Source: Theropithecus gelada (taxonomy: Eukaryota > Chordata > Mammalia > Primates > Cercopithecidae). Taken from it: a stretch of 64,000 nucleotides of DNA. The stretch covers positions 160,558,793 through 160,622,792 of the forward strand of contig NC_037673.1 in NCBI RefSeq assembly GCF_003255815.1. The letters run 5' to 3'. Each line of letters starts with the position of its first letter. Position 1 is the stretch's first letter. Position numbers and translations under genes: made by a program. Shown here piece after piece: positions 35,481 through 47,115 of the stretch. Below the pieces are notes generated by a model. It was not told where the DNA came from and did not search any database. It worked only from the letters and a program-made list of their open reading frames with translations.

Positions 35481-36483
35481 TAGTTTTACAGGGGAGTATA
35501 TCAACAAAGTATTTTTGGTGTTGAAGTTTGGGCTGTGATGCTTATGTAAAATGGCTGGCAGGTACTCTCTTGCTCAGCCAGGTGGCCCTTCTGTATTTCC
35601 TCAGGATTGCAGCCATATTCGCTGTCAGTGCTCTGAAAGGGCAGGCTCCTTTCCCACTGAAGTGCTGGCTGCAGGTCTCAGCTTGACACTCTGGAGGTAC
35701 ACACCACAGGTATAGGGTGAGCTCAGGCTTTATGTTCCTTCCCAGCTGGAGGGAGCAGGGGAAGGGAATTTGACAGTTGCTGTGGCAGAGGCCTTTCACT
35801 TGTCTCTTGGGGATCCACCCCATAGAAATGCAGAGCTGCTAGTAATCAGTGCAATTGGCCCAGTGTGGGGTGGTTGCATTGTGTGCCCAAGCCTAGGGCC
35901 CCACCTGGTGACAAGCAGGGAGGGCGGGAGGCTTGTTAGGGAGACCAACTGGCCTCTCCTTAGGGCAGGTGTGGTGTGCTGGGGTGTGATTACAGTACTC
36001 AGAGTCTTCATTCCTTCCCCAGTCCAAGGGCAGTAAGGGCAGTACCACTGCAGCAACAGGGACACAGGGGCTTTCAGTTGCCCCTGGGAGCTGCACCTCA
36101 GAGAAACTGCTACAGGAAATGTTCAGCCAGAGGTGCTGAGGCTGAACACTCACATGGAAAACGTCTGGCCACTTTTCCATAAGGCAGTTGCGCTGTGTTG
36201 GGGATCTGCATTAGTTCCTTATCACTACATGCCCTCTGGAGCCTGAGGGCAACAGGAGCGAGGGATGCAGAGTAGCAAAATGGTGTGTTGCCTGCTCCCT
36301 CTGGGAGCTCTGTCCCAGAGAAGTGCAGAGCTGCTACTGGCCCAAGAGCCCAGGTCAGTGGTGGCTGGAGACCCAGGTCAAGAGGCCCTGCCCAGTTAAG
36401 AGTACAAGGGTTGGAGACTCTTGTAGAAAACAGTCTGGCTGTTCTCCATAAAGTGACTGCCCTCTGCTGGGGGTCTGCTTTAG
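35480..36483 (-). promoter_or_regulatory. L1 5' UTR (internal promoter region, antisense)
   Basis: This is the most GC-rich kilobase of the window, located 5' of ORF1 on the minus strand and ending at the putative target-site duplication. Repeated 'gctgctactggcc', 'ccagagaagtgcagagctgc' and 'tagaaatgcagagctgctag' phrases show internal sequence repetition typical of older L1 5' UTRs. Several 60-95 codon frames here reflect GC content only. Promoter activity in this old copy cannot be judged. Confidence 0.72.
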
Positions 36484-36492
36484 CTAAAATGA

Positions 36493-37935
36493 CTTAATTA
36501 AATATCAGACATATAGACTTTAAAAATCAGACCCGTAATTGACTGAAGCATTCCTCTTTTTGTAAATAGGGTAATAATGATACCATAGTCACCCAAGTGT
36601 TAAAATCTGACCATTTAAAAGGTTACAAAGCATCCATTTTTAATAGGAAAATCACAAACTCCTAAAATTCCCAATTTTGACTACTGGCAAAATTGTATTT
36701 TAGGGGGTTCAGGGGTAGACAGAGGTAGAAGAATTTATGAAAGCAAGAAGTCTACTGTAACAAAATGCCAGGAAACTTCAGAGAAATGAGATACTAGTGT
36801 TGACTGAGGTAGAAAGAATATGAATGATACAATCTAAACTGTTTAGGACAGATAGGGGTCATGCAGTTGTACAATGCCTGATACTTAGGCCCTGTGCTTA
36901 GATTAATACTTTATTATTGCCATCTTGAATTCTTAATAATACTTGTACAAGGAGGCTTGCATTTTCTTTTGCGCTGGACCGAGTGAATTATGTACCCAGT
37001 CCTGAGGACAAATCATTGTTAGAAGGATTGTTGCTAAAAAGTTAAGAAAATAACACAAGCAAAGGATTATAATGGGCCAGTGGGTTCAATTTTATTAGAG
37101 TGAAAATTTCATAGAAAGGCAAGAGTGTTTTTCAAAAGGAAAGGAAGGATATTAGACATGAACCCCAACAGCGTGGGGCAACGCCTATCTCTTCATTCTC
37201 ATCTGCCACCTGTCCTTCCAGGTGCTAACCCATTAGTCTTAAAATAATATTGAGTTTGCGAAGCTGCAATTTATAACATCTACTTCTGTCTATCTGCATT
37301 TTAATTACTGGATTCTGATTTACACAGCTTGATCAATGCTGCAATGCTAATGTCTTGAGGACTCAGGATTTATTTTATCATGAACTAGTTATGCAAATGA
37401 AATAAAATGACTCAGGAAGGGAAAGGGAGAAGGAGAAGAAACACTAACAACGCCCTGGTTTGATTACTTGCTGTGGCTCTCTTCTCTCATATTCTACCCA
37501 AATAACCTTGTGACCTTCTCATTGTCCAAGGAAATACCTTTAATGTTATTAACCAGGCTTCTAAGTGTTTATTGGTATTGTGAATAGTCAAAGTAGCATC
37601 ATGTGAATAATATCCACAGTCAAAATCTATTCTGCTACTATGTATCTTACATGCAAATGTGGAACAGTGAAGAAGTAATAAGGGGATAGGGCATGCTATC
37701 TGTACATGGACAAGGACAAGATATTGCTCATTTTAATAAGAATTGACCAGTATGGTTGTGTCAGAGTCATTGTTCTACTGAAGCATGTTTTAACATTTAA
37801 ATTATTTTGGTAGCTTGCATTAACTTCACATAAGTGTTCTCAGTGATAATATCACAATGCACAGTACATTCAGACAGATAATTATTCACACAGTGGCATG
37901 ACAAAAAACCTGGACTGTTTCTTGTCAAAAAGGCA
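36493..37935. other. Unique sequence
   Basis: About 1.4 kb without recognisable gene or repeat. Confidence 0.4.
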
Positions 37936-38392
37936 ATCATTTCTAGTCCACTCATCTTTGACAAAGAAGCAAAGACAACTCTATTGAGAAAAGGGTATTC
38001 TTTCAACAAATGGTGCTACAACAAATGGATATCCACACATTACAAAAATGAATTTAGATGTTGATCTTACATCTGTCATAAAAACTAACTCCAGAAGGGT
38101 CATAGACCTAAGTGTAAAACACAAAAGTATAAAACTCCTAGAAGATAGCATAAGAGAAAATCTAGGTCACCCTAGCTTGGTAAAGCATTTTCAAAGCGCA
38201 ATCAATGAAGGAAAAGAATTATGAGTTGGACTTCACTAAAATATAAATCTGCTCTGTGAAATATATGTTTAAGAAAATGTAAAGACAAGCCACAGACTAG
38301 GAGAAAATATTTGCAAAAAAACATATCTAGTAAAGAACTTGTATCCAAAATATATAAAGAATTCTTAAAACTCAATATAAAGAAAGCAAACA

Positions 38393-38626
38393 ACCAGCCT
38401 AACCAACATGGCAAAACTGCGACTCCGCTGAAAAAAATTAAAAATAAAGTTATCTGGGCATGATGGTGCATGCTTGTAGTCCCAACTCTTCAGGAGACTA
38501 AGTCAGAAGAATTCTTTGAACCCTGGAGGTGAAGGTTGCAGTGCGCTGAGATTGTGCCACTGCACTCCAGCCTGGGTGACAGAGCAACTCTCTGTCTCAA
38601 AAACAACAACAGCAACAACAACAAAT
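38393..38626 (+). mobile_element. 5'-truncated old Alu (AluJ-like) inside L1M
   Basis: 'accagcctaaccaacatggc', 'ctgggcatgatggtgcatgc', 'ttgtagtcccaactcttcag' and 'actgcactccagcctgggtg' end in a CAA-rich tail. The flanks 'agaaagcaaacaa' at 38381-38393 and 38629-38641 form the target-site duplication. The high divergence fits AluJ. Confidence 0.88.
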
Positions 38627-39165
38627 AGAAAGCAAACAAACCAATTAAAAGTGAGCAAAAGATCTCCAAAGAGACCTCCCTGAAAGAGTTATGGAGATGG
38701 CAAACAACCATATGAAAGGATGATCAATATTATATGTTATTAGGGAACTACCAATTAAAGCAACAACAAGATATCTCCACACACCTATTAGATCAGCTAA
38801 AACCCAAAACCGACAACACCAAATGCTGACAAGTATGTGGAGCAAAAGGAACTCTCATTTATTACTGGTGGGAATGAAACATGATATAGCCACTTTGAAA
38901 GACAGTTTTGCAGTTTCTTCCAAAGGTAAACACAGCCTTACAAGACAAAAATTATGTTCCTAGGTATTTACCCACACCAAGGAGCATGATTTTTGTACTG
39001 TAAGATTAGACTATGTTGAAAACTTATATCATGTAAAAACTTGTACATAAAGGATTATAACACTGTTATTTATAATTGCCCAAAATTGGAAGCAACCAAG
39101 GTGTCCTTCAATATGTAAATAGATAAACACTGGTATATCCATATAATTGAACACTATTCAGTGAT

Positions 39166-39600
39166 AGGCCCAGCAAGACAAATACTGCATGCTCTCACTC
39201 ATGTGTGAAATCTAACATAAAGTTGAACTCATAGAATCAGAAAGTAGAATGGTGATTAGCAGGTGCTGGGGGAAAGGAGGCAGGACTGCTGGAGAGATGT
39301 TAGGCAAAGGATACAAAATTTCAGTTAGGAGGAATAGGTTGAAGATATCTATTGCATAATCTGGTGACTATAGTTAATGACAATGTATTGTATTCTTGCA
39401 AATTGCTAAGAGAATAAACTTTAAGTTTTAATCACAAAAAAAGATAAATATGTGAAGTGATGCATATGTTGATTAGCTCAACTATTCCACAATGTATGCA
39501 TATTTCAAAATGTCATGTTGTCCATGATACAGAGATAATTGTTAATTAAACAAACAATTGTTTGATTGTTGTCAATTAAAATAAATGAAGAATTAACAAA
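39166..39600 (+). mobile_element. L1MA-like 3' end nested in L1M
   Basis: 'aatactgcatgctctcactc', 'aaagttgaactcatagaatc', 'ggtgattagcaggtgctggg', 'ctggtgactatagttaatga', 'gtgatgcatatgttgattag' and 'cacaatgtatgcatatttca' are the 3' UTR of an L1MA-type element, different from the surrounding L1M. The host L1M homology stops at 'ttcagtgata' and resumes at 'agaaatcagccatgattt'. Confidence 0.8.
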
Positions 39601-39998
39601 AACTGAAAAAGAAATCAGCCATGATTTCTTGATAAAGCCACAAAAAGACATGGAACAGCCTTAAATGCATATTGATAGGTGAAAAGGGCCAGTCTGAAAG
39701 GGCTACATACTAGATGATTCTGACTATAAGGCATTCTAACAAAGGCAGAACTATAAAGACAGTAAAAAGATCCATGGTCATTAGGGTTCAGGTGGGAGGG
39801 GAGAAGAATGAACAGGGGAAACCCAGAGGATTTTTAGGTAAGTGAAACTATTTTGCATAATACCGTAATTGCAGATACATGACATTAGGCATTTGACAAA
39901 ATCCACAGAATGTGCAACACCAATAATTAAGCCTAGTGTAAACTATGGACTTTAGTTAACAATAATACATCATTTTTGGTTCACCAATTGTAAATGTG

Positions 39999-40051
39999 AA
40001 TAGATAAACACTGCTATATCCATACAATTGAACACTTCAATATGTAAATAG
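39999..40051. repeat. Short templated insertion copied from about 0.9 kb upstream
   Basis: 39999-40036 repeats 39118-39155 (38 bp, two differences). The next 16 bases, 'ttcaatatgtaaatag' (40036-40051), repeat 39108-39123 exactly. The two donor pieces overlap, so the same template was read twice. Confidence 0.82.
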
Positions 40052-40364
40052 CACACAAATAAAAGATAATAATAGGGGAAAATGGGTGAGTACAAAGGGT
40101 AGGGGATGGTGAGAGAGAGGGTACATGTGGGAACTCTCTACTTTCTACTGAATTTTTCTGTAAACCTAAAACTGCTCTGTAAAGTAAAATCTATTAATGT
40201 TTTTAAAAAATGGTTATGGCAATCTTCTAAGAAAGGCTATATTTTCAGATTGACTACTTAGACTAATCATCATGAATTTTAGTGGATATACTGTTACATT
40301 TTCTAGAAATTATACTTTTAAGCATTGAAAATGTATGAAAGAAAAAAGACATATCACAGGCATT

Positions 40365-40530
40365 ATGGTATAGTAGAAATTCCAACAAATTAGAGGCTGA
40401 AACTGGAGCTTTCACTCTGTCTCTGTATCTTATTAGCCTTTTAAATTAGTTGAGTCTATTTATCTCACTAAGCTTTATTTTCCAGATCCATTAAAATTAA
40501 ATAATATTAAATGTAGTAATAGCATTACAA
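40365..40530 (+). mobile_element. MIR SINE relic
   Basis: 'cattatggtatagtagaaat', 'attagaggctgaaactggag', 'tgagtctatttatctcacta' and 'agctttattttccagatcca' follow the sense MIR from its tRNA-like head to the core. Confidence 0.72.
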
Positions 40531-41234
40531 AACTATACATAGCAATGCAGAGAGGTTGGTTCAGAAGAAAATGGCCAGCAGGCAGCTTCCGAAGATTCCT
40601 TGGGTGAATTTGCCCAGCCTAGAAACTTGCCTTACAGGCTCAGAAAAGTGAAGATGTGAACAGTGGCTTTACTGAGAGTGAGGTACCAATGCAGATAACC
40701 CTTTAATCATACAGAGAAGAAAATAACCATTTAGAGTTTGGAACATTCAAAATCCCACACTAGCTTATTTTCTCCTTACAGGAAACCAAATCATTAGTTT
40801 TTACTAAATCATTAGTGAACCTACAGAAAATTAAATCATTATCAGAAGTTTCTTTAGAGGATATCAGCTTAATCAGAACAAAGAGTTCAATGAATTGAAA
40901 AGTTAACAGTGTCAGGAAAGAATACTCTAACTCGTCCACTTAACAGTAGAGATTGTCTTTCCATGGGACTGAGTTCTCAAGGCCAGTTAGCTAAGAGGGT
41001 AGACTCCATTAATGAATGGCCATGTATGTGTTTGCTCTGCAGTAATCTTATTCCACATTGGCATACTCTCCAAGAGTTCTTTTAAGTAATCTCTAATTTT
41101 TTTAGGTTGATGACCATATCTTCAACAAGGAAGGAGAGCCTGGCTTACTAAAGGAGCTTTTGTGTACACAGGCTCTGGAAGACTCTGTGCTGATAGAGTT
41201 GTGTTTTAAGTACATGTTCCTCTATTTGACTATT
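40531..41234. other. Unique sequence
   Basis: Nothing recognised. Confidence 0.4.
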
Positions 41235-41465
41235 TGAGTTCAAATCTTGAATCCACTTCTCCAGTACTTGGCTCTTTTATTTATTGATCTTAAGCAATTG
41301 GTTCAACATTCTAAGCCTCAGTTTCCTTGCTATTAAACGGGTATAGTAGCAATGACTATTTCATATGAGCTGTTATAAAAGTTGAAAGAAATTATGCAAA
41401 TAAAGCACATAGCTCAGTTTCTGACATCAGTTAAACACTCAATAATTGTATCCTCTTTTATTATT
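41235..41465 (+). mobile_element. MIR SINE (near full length)
   Basis: 'tttgagttcaaatcttgaat' (B box), 'cttaagcaattggttcaaca', 'ttctaagcctcagtttcctt', 'gttataaaagttgaaagaaa' and 'gttaaacactcaataattgt' match the sense MIR end to end. Confidence 0.86.
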
Positions 41466-43053
41466 AAAAAGCAAGCTTATTTCCAATTTGGGGGGATGCC
41501 TTACCTTTTGTCTTCAAACAATAGACCAAATATATGCTTATACTTCTTTGCAGGAAAGAGTATTTTGGCCACCATGTCTTTCTTCTTTGGAATCAGCATC
41601 TAGAATTCTAGGAGCCATAACTTCCTCTCATCCCTGTGGTTTAAGTGGGGTTCAAACTGACCTTCAGGGTAGAATATTTTGGTTCGTATACTACCAAATA
41701 TGACTCAATTAATACACCACAATGCCTCTGGCCTCAAGGGATAGAAGTATGTCTCAGGCATAAAACTACAATATTAAGAGGGGCAAATTATACATTCAAA
41801 ATCAACTAGGATATGGGAGGATGAGTCTGAAAACGAAGCCAGTGGGAAGTAGTAGTGAGTGTTGAATGTCATGTGAATCTCTGGATTAAGCCATACTTGA
41901 AAGAAATTAGACTTTTCACTTTGATGAACCAACATTTTCCCACCGCAATACTAGTTTAAGTTGAATTTTCTTTTACTTGCCAACTACAGTTTTTTAACTG
42001 ATACAACATAAGGTGCAGGGCTGTTTCTTAATGAGAGAAATGAGAGACGTATAACAACACTTAGTAAACTGATGAAAATAGAAAAAATATATAACAATGT
42101 GACACTTTTGTTATCCATTTTAATACCACTATCATTTCAGATATAATATTTAGAGCCAGAAGATTATTAATTAAATGGAGTAGAAGATATGTGATAATAC
42201 ATTTCTCACAAAGCTCCTGTGGAACTCTTCTTCCTCCTTGTTGCCAGGGGACCAACAGCTGAGAACCAAGCTGAGGATTCTCTAGTATAGCCAGTCCCAA
42301 TGCAGCTGTGTAAACGTGGTCTCCTAAATGTGGAAGAAGAGACTAGACCACATAACAGCCAAGTTCCTGTAGCTAAGAAACTTACAGGTCTGCTCCCTCG
42401 TGCCTTGGTTTACTTCTGGATTTCATACCTCTTGTGATAACAGATAGATAATCTACAGAACTCAGGGGAATGGGATCCACCCTTAAGCAAAATCTTAACT
42501 GGCTACGTAGCATTATGTTTTTCCTTTCTTTTTTTTAACAAGGTCTAGTTCCAGTCCCAATGGCCAATGGGAAAGGGGCAGTGTATTTATATTTAAGTAA
42601 ATAAGCTTTAACCAATATTTTTTTGGTGTTGTATAACTCAATAATTATTTTGTGGTTTTGGCTAAATCTTCATAGGTTTCAAATAATTATTGACAACACT
42701 TGTAAATACTTACTAATACTATCACTATAGAGGGTTGTTGTATTTATATATAAATAATACTTTTAGGCATGTTTACTTCTAGTCTTATAAAAATAATTTT
42801 AAATGTTTTAAATGTTTTTTTCTATTAATACATGTTAAAAATCTTTTAAAATTTTGGAATACTTTTTAATCTGTGGTCCCATTTTCCTTTGTCTCCAAAA
42901 CTAGAAATGTTTAGAGAAGCCATTACGAATCTGAGTAATGAAATTCTGTGGTTCACTTTCATCTTGCAATACCAAAGCTCTGTTTACAATTTTGGGATCA
43001 GGATAATATTTCTAAGCTAATAGTCTTTCCCTAAAATAGCTGTTTAAATATAC
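41466..43053. other. Unique sequence
   Basis: About 1.6 kb with no recognised gene or repeat. The 73-85 codon frames at 41382-41703 have no domain and begin inside the MIR. Confidence 0.4.
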
Positions 43054-43172
43054 AAGTTGAGGATTCCTAATCTAAAAAACTGAAATCTGAAATGCTCCAA
43101 GATCCTGAACTTTTTGAGCACTGACAGGAGGCCTCAAGTGGAAAATTCCATACCTGACTTCATGTAATGGGC
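43054..43172 (+). mobile_element. MER2 (Tigger-derived DNA transposon), left part
   Basis: 'caagttgaggattcctaatc', 'gaaatctgaaatgctccaag', 'gaactttttgagcactgaca' and 'aagtggaaaattccatacct' are the MER2 left half. The copy continues at 43594 after an LTR insertion. Confidence 0.9.
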
Positions 43173-43593
43173 TGCTATGGTTTGGGTGTTTGTCCCCACT
43201 AAACTTCAAGTTGAAATTGATCCCTTATTGGAAGTGGGGCCTAATGGGATGTGTTGGGGTCGTAGATCTGGAACCCTAATGAAAAAATTAATGTCGTTCT
43301 TTGGAGGTTGGTGAGTTCTCACTTCTTAGTTCTCTCTAGATCTGGTTGTTAAAAAGAACCCAGCATCTCCCCCATTTCTGTTGCTTCTTTTCGTGCCATG
43401 TGGCCTCTGCACATGCTGGCTCCCCTTTGCCTTCTACCATGAGAGGAAGCAGACTGAGACCCTCACCAGATGTAGGTGCTGGTGCCATGCTTCTTGTACA
43501 GTCTGCAGAACCATGAGCCAAACCAATCTCATTTCTTCATAAGTTACCTTGCCTGAGGTATTCCTATGCAGCAACACAAACTGGACAAAGACA
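43173..43593 (+). mobile_element. Solitary MaLR LTR (MST/MLT1-type) inserted in MER2
   Basis: This 421-bp LTR starts 'tgctatggtttgggtgtttg' and ends in 'acaaagaca'. 'ggaagtggggcctaatggga', 'gagaccctcaccagatgtag' and 'gcagaaccatgagccaaacc' fit ERVL-MaLR LTRs. The flanks 'tgggc' (43168-43172) and 'tggtc' (43594-43598) are a 5-bp target-site duplication with one change. Removing it restores continuous MER2. Confidence 0.88.
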
Positions 43594-43802
43594 TGGTCAC
43601 AGTCAGAATGCTGTCAACACTTTGTTTCCTGCACAAAATTGTTAAAAATATTGCATGAAATTATCTTCAGGCAATCTGTAAAAGGCATATATAAAACAAA
43701 AACATTCCATATTTAGACTTGGCTTTCCATTCCCAAGATATCTAATTATATATATGCAAATATTAAAACATCTGAAAAGATCCTAAGTCCAAAACACTTC
43801 TG

Positions 43803-43803
<1 letters not shown>
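43594..43803 (+). mobile_element. MER2, right part, truncated at a GT repeat
   Basis: 'cagtcagaatgctgtcaaca', 'attgttaaaaatattgcatg', 'atttagacttggctttccat', 'ccccaagatatct'-like 'cccaagatatctaattatat' and 'gtccaaaacacttctgggg' follow the MER2 right half. The terminal inverted repeat is missing and is replaced by the GT array. Confidence 0.88.
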
Positions 43804-43852
<49 letters not shown>

Positions 43853-43872
43853 ATATATAATATATATATAAA
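43804..43872 (+). repeat. (GT)n microsatellite passing into (TATG)/(TA)n
   Basis: About 19 uninterrupted GT units, then GTAT units, then TA runs. A pure GT array of this size is normally polymorphic. Confidence 0.97.
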
Positions 43873-45735
43873 TTTCATCTCATTGCTATCAACAATTTTT
43901 GTATATATTAACCCAGTTAAACAAGCTATTTTATAGCTTTATTCCTATCATATATTTTTCACTTAAAAATACTGAACTTTGAATTAAAAATGCACACTGG
44001 GACATTACTACATTCAGATAAAAATTTGCTTAAAGGTGGTCAGACTGGGATTTAGTAAACTGGTAATTAATACCAAAAATTTTCCCAGAGGCACTTAGAA
44101 TAAATATGTAAGAATAACAGGAGATTGTTTGAATGAGACATCTCTCTTTCTCTTTCCATCTCTGTCTCTATCTGTGTGTGTTTCTCTCTCTCTCTCTCGT
44201 CTTTTATTATCCTTTTAATCCTCCCTCCTGCCTGCCACCAGGGTCCACATGCTGAGCCTGACCTTTAGTAAGCACCAAAAAGTAGTGCCTCATACTCCAG
44301 CTTTAAACATCTTTTTTGTTCCCTGTCATAACCTAATTATCACTTGTTTCTTTCTCTAAGAAACTTGCAAGAAAACATATGTTACTGCATCTCTAATTAA
44401 TTAGCTCACATAAATGTATTACTGACTTAGGATTGTGTTTGTTTTCTCATTTTAAAAAATTGTCTCCTGGGAATATTTGTTATTCAAAAGAGAACTCCTA
44501 GAGACTTGAAGACAATACCATAGATTAAATCGTGATTGGTAGAAATGTACGAGGCCTGGGAGAGAGATATATTATGAAAGGAAGGACTCTTTTATAACAT
44601 TTATCAGATTGCCCCAGATAGACAGTCTTCCCTCTGTTCAAATGTAGGATACATCCTAACTCAAAACTGTTAAATCTTTTTGATGGTGTCACTCACATCA
44701 TGAAGTCTCCATAGTTTAAAAAATCAACAAGAAAATGAAACAGAAAATAAAGAGAGGAAATAGAATGTAGAGAGATCAAGTAATATCTCTGTCTTTCTCA
44801 GGAATTCATGGCTCTGATACAGCGTCACTGAGATTTTTAAACCTGGCACATTAGTAACAGCACAAGACAAACAAAATGCAAAATTGCAAAATAGACATGA
44901 CAAATTTGATTTATTCCAGGCAGAGATTCACCAAGCAAGAGATATCTATTGTTATATGAAATTATAAATGCTACCATCACATGCTGGAGAAGATAAACAA
45001 TCTCTTATTCACTTTAATTTTTCATGTCCAAATTTAAACTGGAAAAATGCTTTCCATTTATGTTGCATGTAAAGGTTAAATCCTATGACCGAAGTAAAAA
45101 TAACCACAAAAAAATGGAGTTTGATTTAAGTAGTGCTGCTGAACCTCCTCCTTCTCATTCCAATAGAAGTGATTTATTGCCAGATTGTGAGTTAAGGCAT
45201 GTGATCGTTAGCAGATTATTTATTTATTTTTTGTTCAAACTGTTTTTTGCCTCATGCCAAGTCCAAGCTCATTTAAATGAGGTCAAGACTGTAGCTGGTC
45301 CCTGGATGTGTTAAATGGTTTTCCTAGAGTAGGTGCCTTCTTTCCTTCAGTTGTTTGTCCTTGGAGAAATTTTTGCACCTTTCCCAAGGAAATAGGAGGA
45401 AGGACTTTTTAAAAGGTAGTTAAATTATCTTCAAATATTTAATAGGCCTCTAAGGTATTAAAGTTATGTCTGGATCTGTTTGACTGCTATTATCAATTTG
45501 AGGTGGCTAATTTTCTTCATCAAAGAAAGGGAATCTTTGCTGGCCTCTGCAAAATATGCTTAATCTTTCATTGTTGACATTTCCACTTGCAAAATAATCA
45601 TGTAATTATCAGGATTATCCTTGAGTATGGCTAAATGGAATCAAAAAATGATTGGGATTTCTTCAAAAAAGTTGAAAACATTTCAGATAATTTCTCATTT
45701 AAAATGTTTGTTGAGCCAATCGCAGTTAATTCATC
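43873..45735. other. Mostly unique sequence with a CT-rich stretch
   Basis: A pyrimidine-rich CT/TCTG stretch lies at 44140-44201. A 96-codon frame at 45024-45314 shows no domain. No gene is supported. Confidence 0.45.
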
Positions 45736-45905
45736 TATATATATAATCGATGAATTTATATATATTATATAATATATATTACATAATATATAACATGTGA
45801 TATAATATATATTTATAATAAATATTAATATTTATTTAAATACATATTTATAATATTTATTTTATATATAATATGTATATAATTATATATTATATATTTT
45901 CTAGA
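45736..45905. repeat. TA-rich low-complexity block, palindrome-prone
   Basis: About 170 bp of nearly pure A and T with alternating TATATA and short self-complementary words such as 'atattatataatatat'. There is no single repeat unit. Confidence 0.9.
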
Positions 45906-47054
45906 TATATACATGAGAAAAGAAACAAAATATTTTAGTTTATGTATTTGTAGAGGCATCAACAATAAAAACTGCTTCAGTCAGTAAGTTTTAGTCATGA
46001 AATAGGCTTGATATGCAAAGGATAGATATTAAGGTATACGTATTTCTCCTTATGACAGGGTGTGATATGGGATAGGTGAAACATAGTATATCAGTACAAT
46101 TCTTGTCAGAAAAAGGATAGGAAACAAATTCAAACAAATTTAAGAGCGGCAAGTAGAACTTATTGGCTGGTAAAGTCCAGAAAAGTGTTTCACAACCAAA
46201 CCAAGAGGAGATGCCAGGATGCTGCCTGGTGCTAGGTGCACGTGGGGCCAGGAAACCAGATACCCCTGGTGTTCCTTAGCTCTTCTCTCTCACTATAGAC
46301 CAGCTTTGTCCAAAGGACAGTGTAAGAAAAGAATCCACTCTAGCTCATTTCAACAGAAAGATATTTATTACATTTATTAGATTATGAATTATTGGGAAAG
46401 CTAAAAAAAAAAATAGAACCTAGGCTGAATTTCCAGGAACAATTTCTAAAGGCTCATTGCAGTAGTGCATAGCCAAGAACACTGCTGCCTCTAACCTAAC
46501 TGAAAATTGCCAGTGAAACTGGAAGTCACCACTGCTGCTGTTCATTGCTAAACTTTCTGCCTCTGCTCCACTCTACACTAGTAAAACCTCTGCCTTTTTC
46601 ACTGGAAATTCAGTTTTGAATTCATGTCTCATCCATGTGCACTTAATTGGTAGAGTCCAGAGTCCACCTAGGACTCTCACTGAAAGGAAGTCTGGGAGAG
46701 GTAGTTTTAGGTGGTTTTAGCCCTTCAGCTTCAGCAGTGCAAGAGGGCACTCTAGAAGAAGACTGGAAGAGATGAGATATTGAGTCAATGCATAATAGAC
46801 TTCCTGGTCATGAAATATACCTGGTATGTTTTGAGTTTCCAGTTTAGAAATTCAGCCATTAGAAAGAGATTGAGTCAATGCTCCTGCAAGTTTTAAAATT
46901 CCCAGGGCACAATAATTAACCTTAACCACTGACACCTCTTGTCAGTGGAAAGGGTCACTTTGAATAAAATGCTTACTCCTGTGGCGATGGTGCTGATGGG
47001 GCCACAGTTGCTAGAAAAGGAGTGTGGGGTCAGCAACCCCATAAATTTTCATTT
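45906..47054. other. Unassigned sequence, possibly an ancient repeat in part
   Basis: 46140-46900 is less AT-rich than its surroundings. Phrases such as 'acttattggctggtaaagtc' and 'cagaaagatatttattacat' remind me of ancient interspersed repeats, but I cannot name a family. No gene is recognised. Confidence 0.35.
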
Positions 47055-47115
47055 TGTGTATATATGTGTGTATACACATGTATGTATGTATTTATCATTT
47101 GCATGTGTGTGTGAC
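47055..47115 (+). repeat. TG/TATG-rich low complexity
   Basis: An interrupted TGTATA/TATG/TG run of about 60 bp. Confidence 0.75.

Larger units (their letters stand above)
28825..36492 (-). mobile_element. Near full-length L1 (intermediate-age primate L1) with secondary insertions
   Basis: On the minus strand the element runs 5' UTR (about 36483-35480), ORF1 (about 35480-34430), ORF2 (34290 to about 29530), 3' UTR (about 29530-28940) and an A-rich tail (28834-28940). 'ctaaaatga' at 28825-28833 and 36484-36492, extending to about 12 bp with one mismatch, looks like the target-site duplication. Divergence suggests an L1PB or older L1PA subfamily. Two later events lengthened it: an ERV-derived insert (31701-32622) and a 0.7-kb rearrangement with an internal duplication (33565-33882). 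Confidence 0.9.
37936..40215 (+). mobile_element. Old L1M 3' half (ORF2 end and 3' UTR), interrupted twice
   Basis: Sense L1M sequence runs 37936-38392 ('atctttgacaaagaagcaaa', 'atagacctaagtgtaaaaca', 'agacaagccacagactagga'), 38627-39165 ('caccaaatgctgacaagtat', 'aattgcccaaaattggaagc') and 39601-40215 ('agacatggaacagccttaaa', 'aaactatggactttagttaa', 'taaacctaaaactgctctgt'). An Alu and a second L1 3' end fill the breaks. ORF2 is heavily frameshifted. Confidence 0.87.

Noticed and set aside
35542..36497. GC-rich stretch with several 68-95 residue frames, considered as a possible exon cluster or CpG island
   Set aside because: It is the 5' UTR of the antisense L1, contiguous with its ORF1; CpG is sparse.
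43336..43521. Minus-strand frame in the MaLR LTR
   Set aside because: LTR sequence, not coding.
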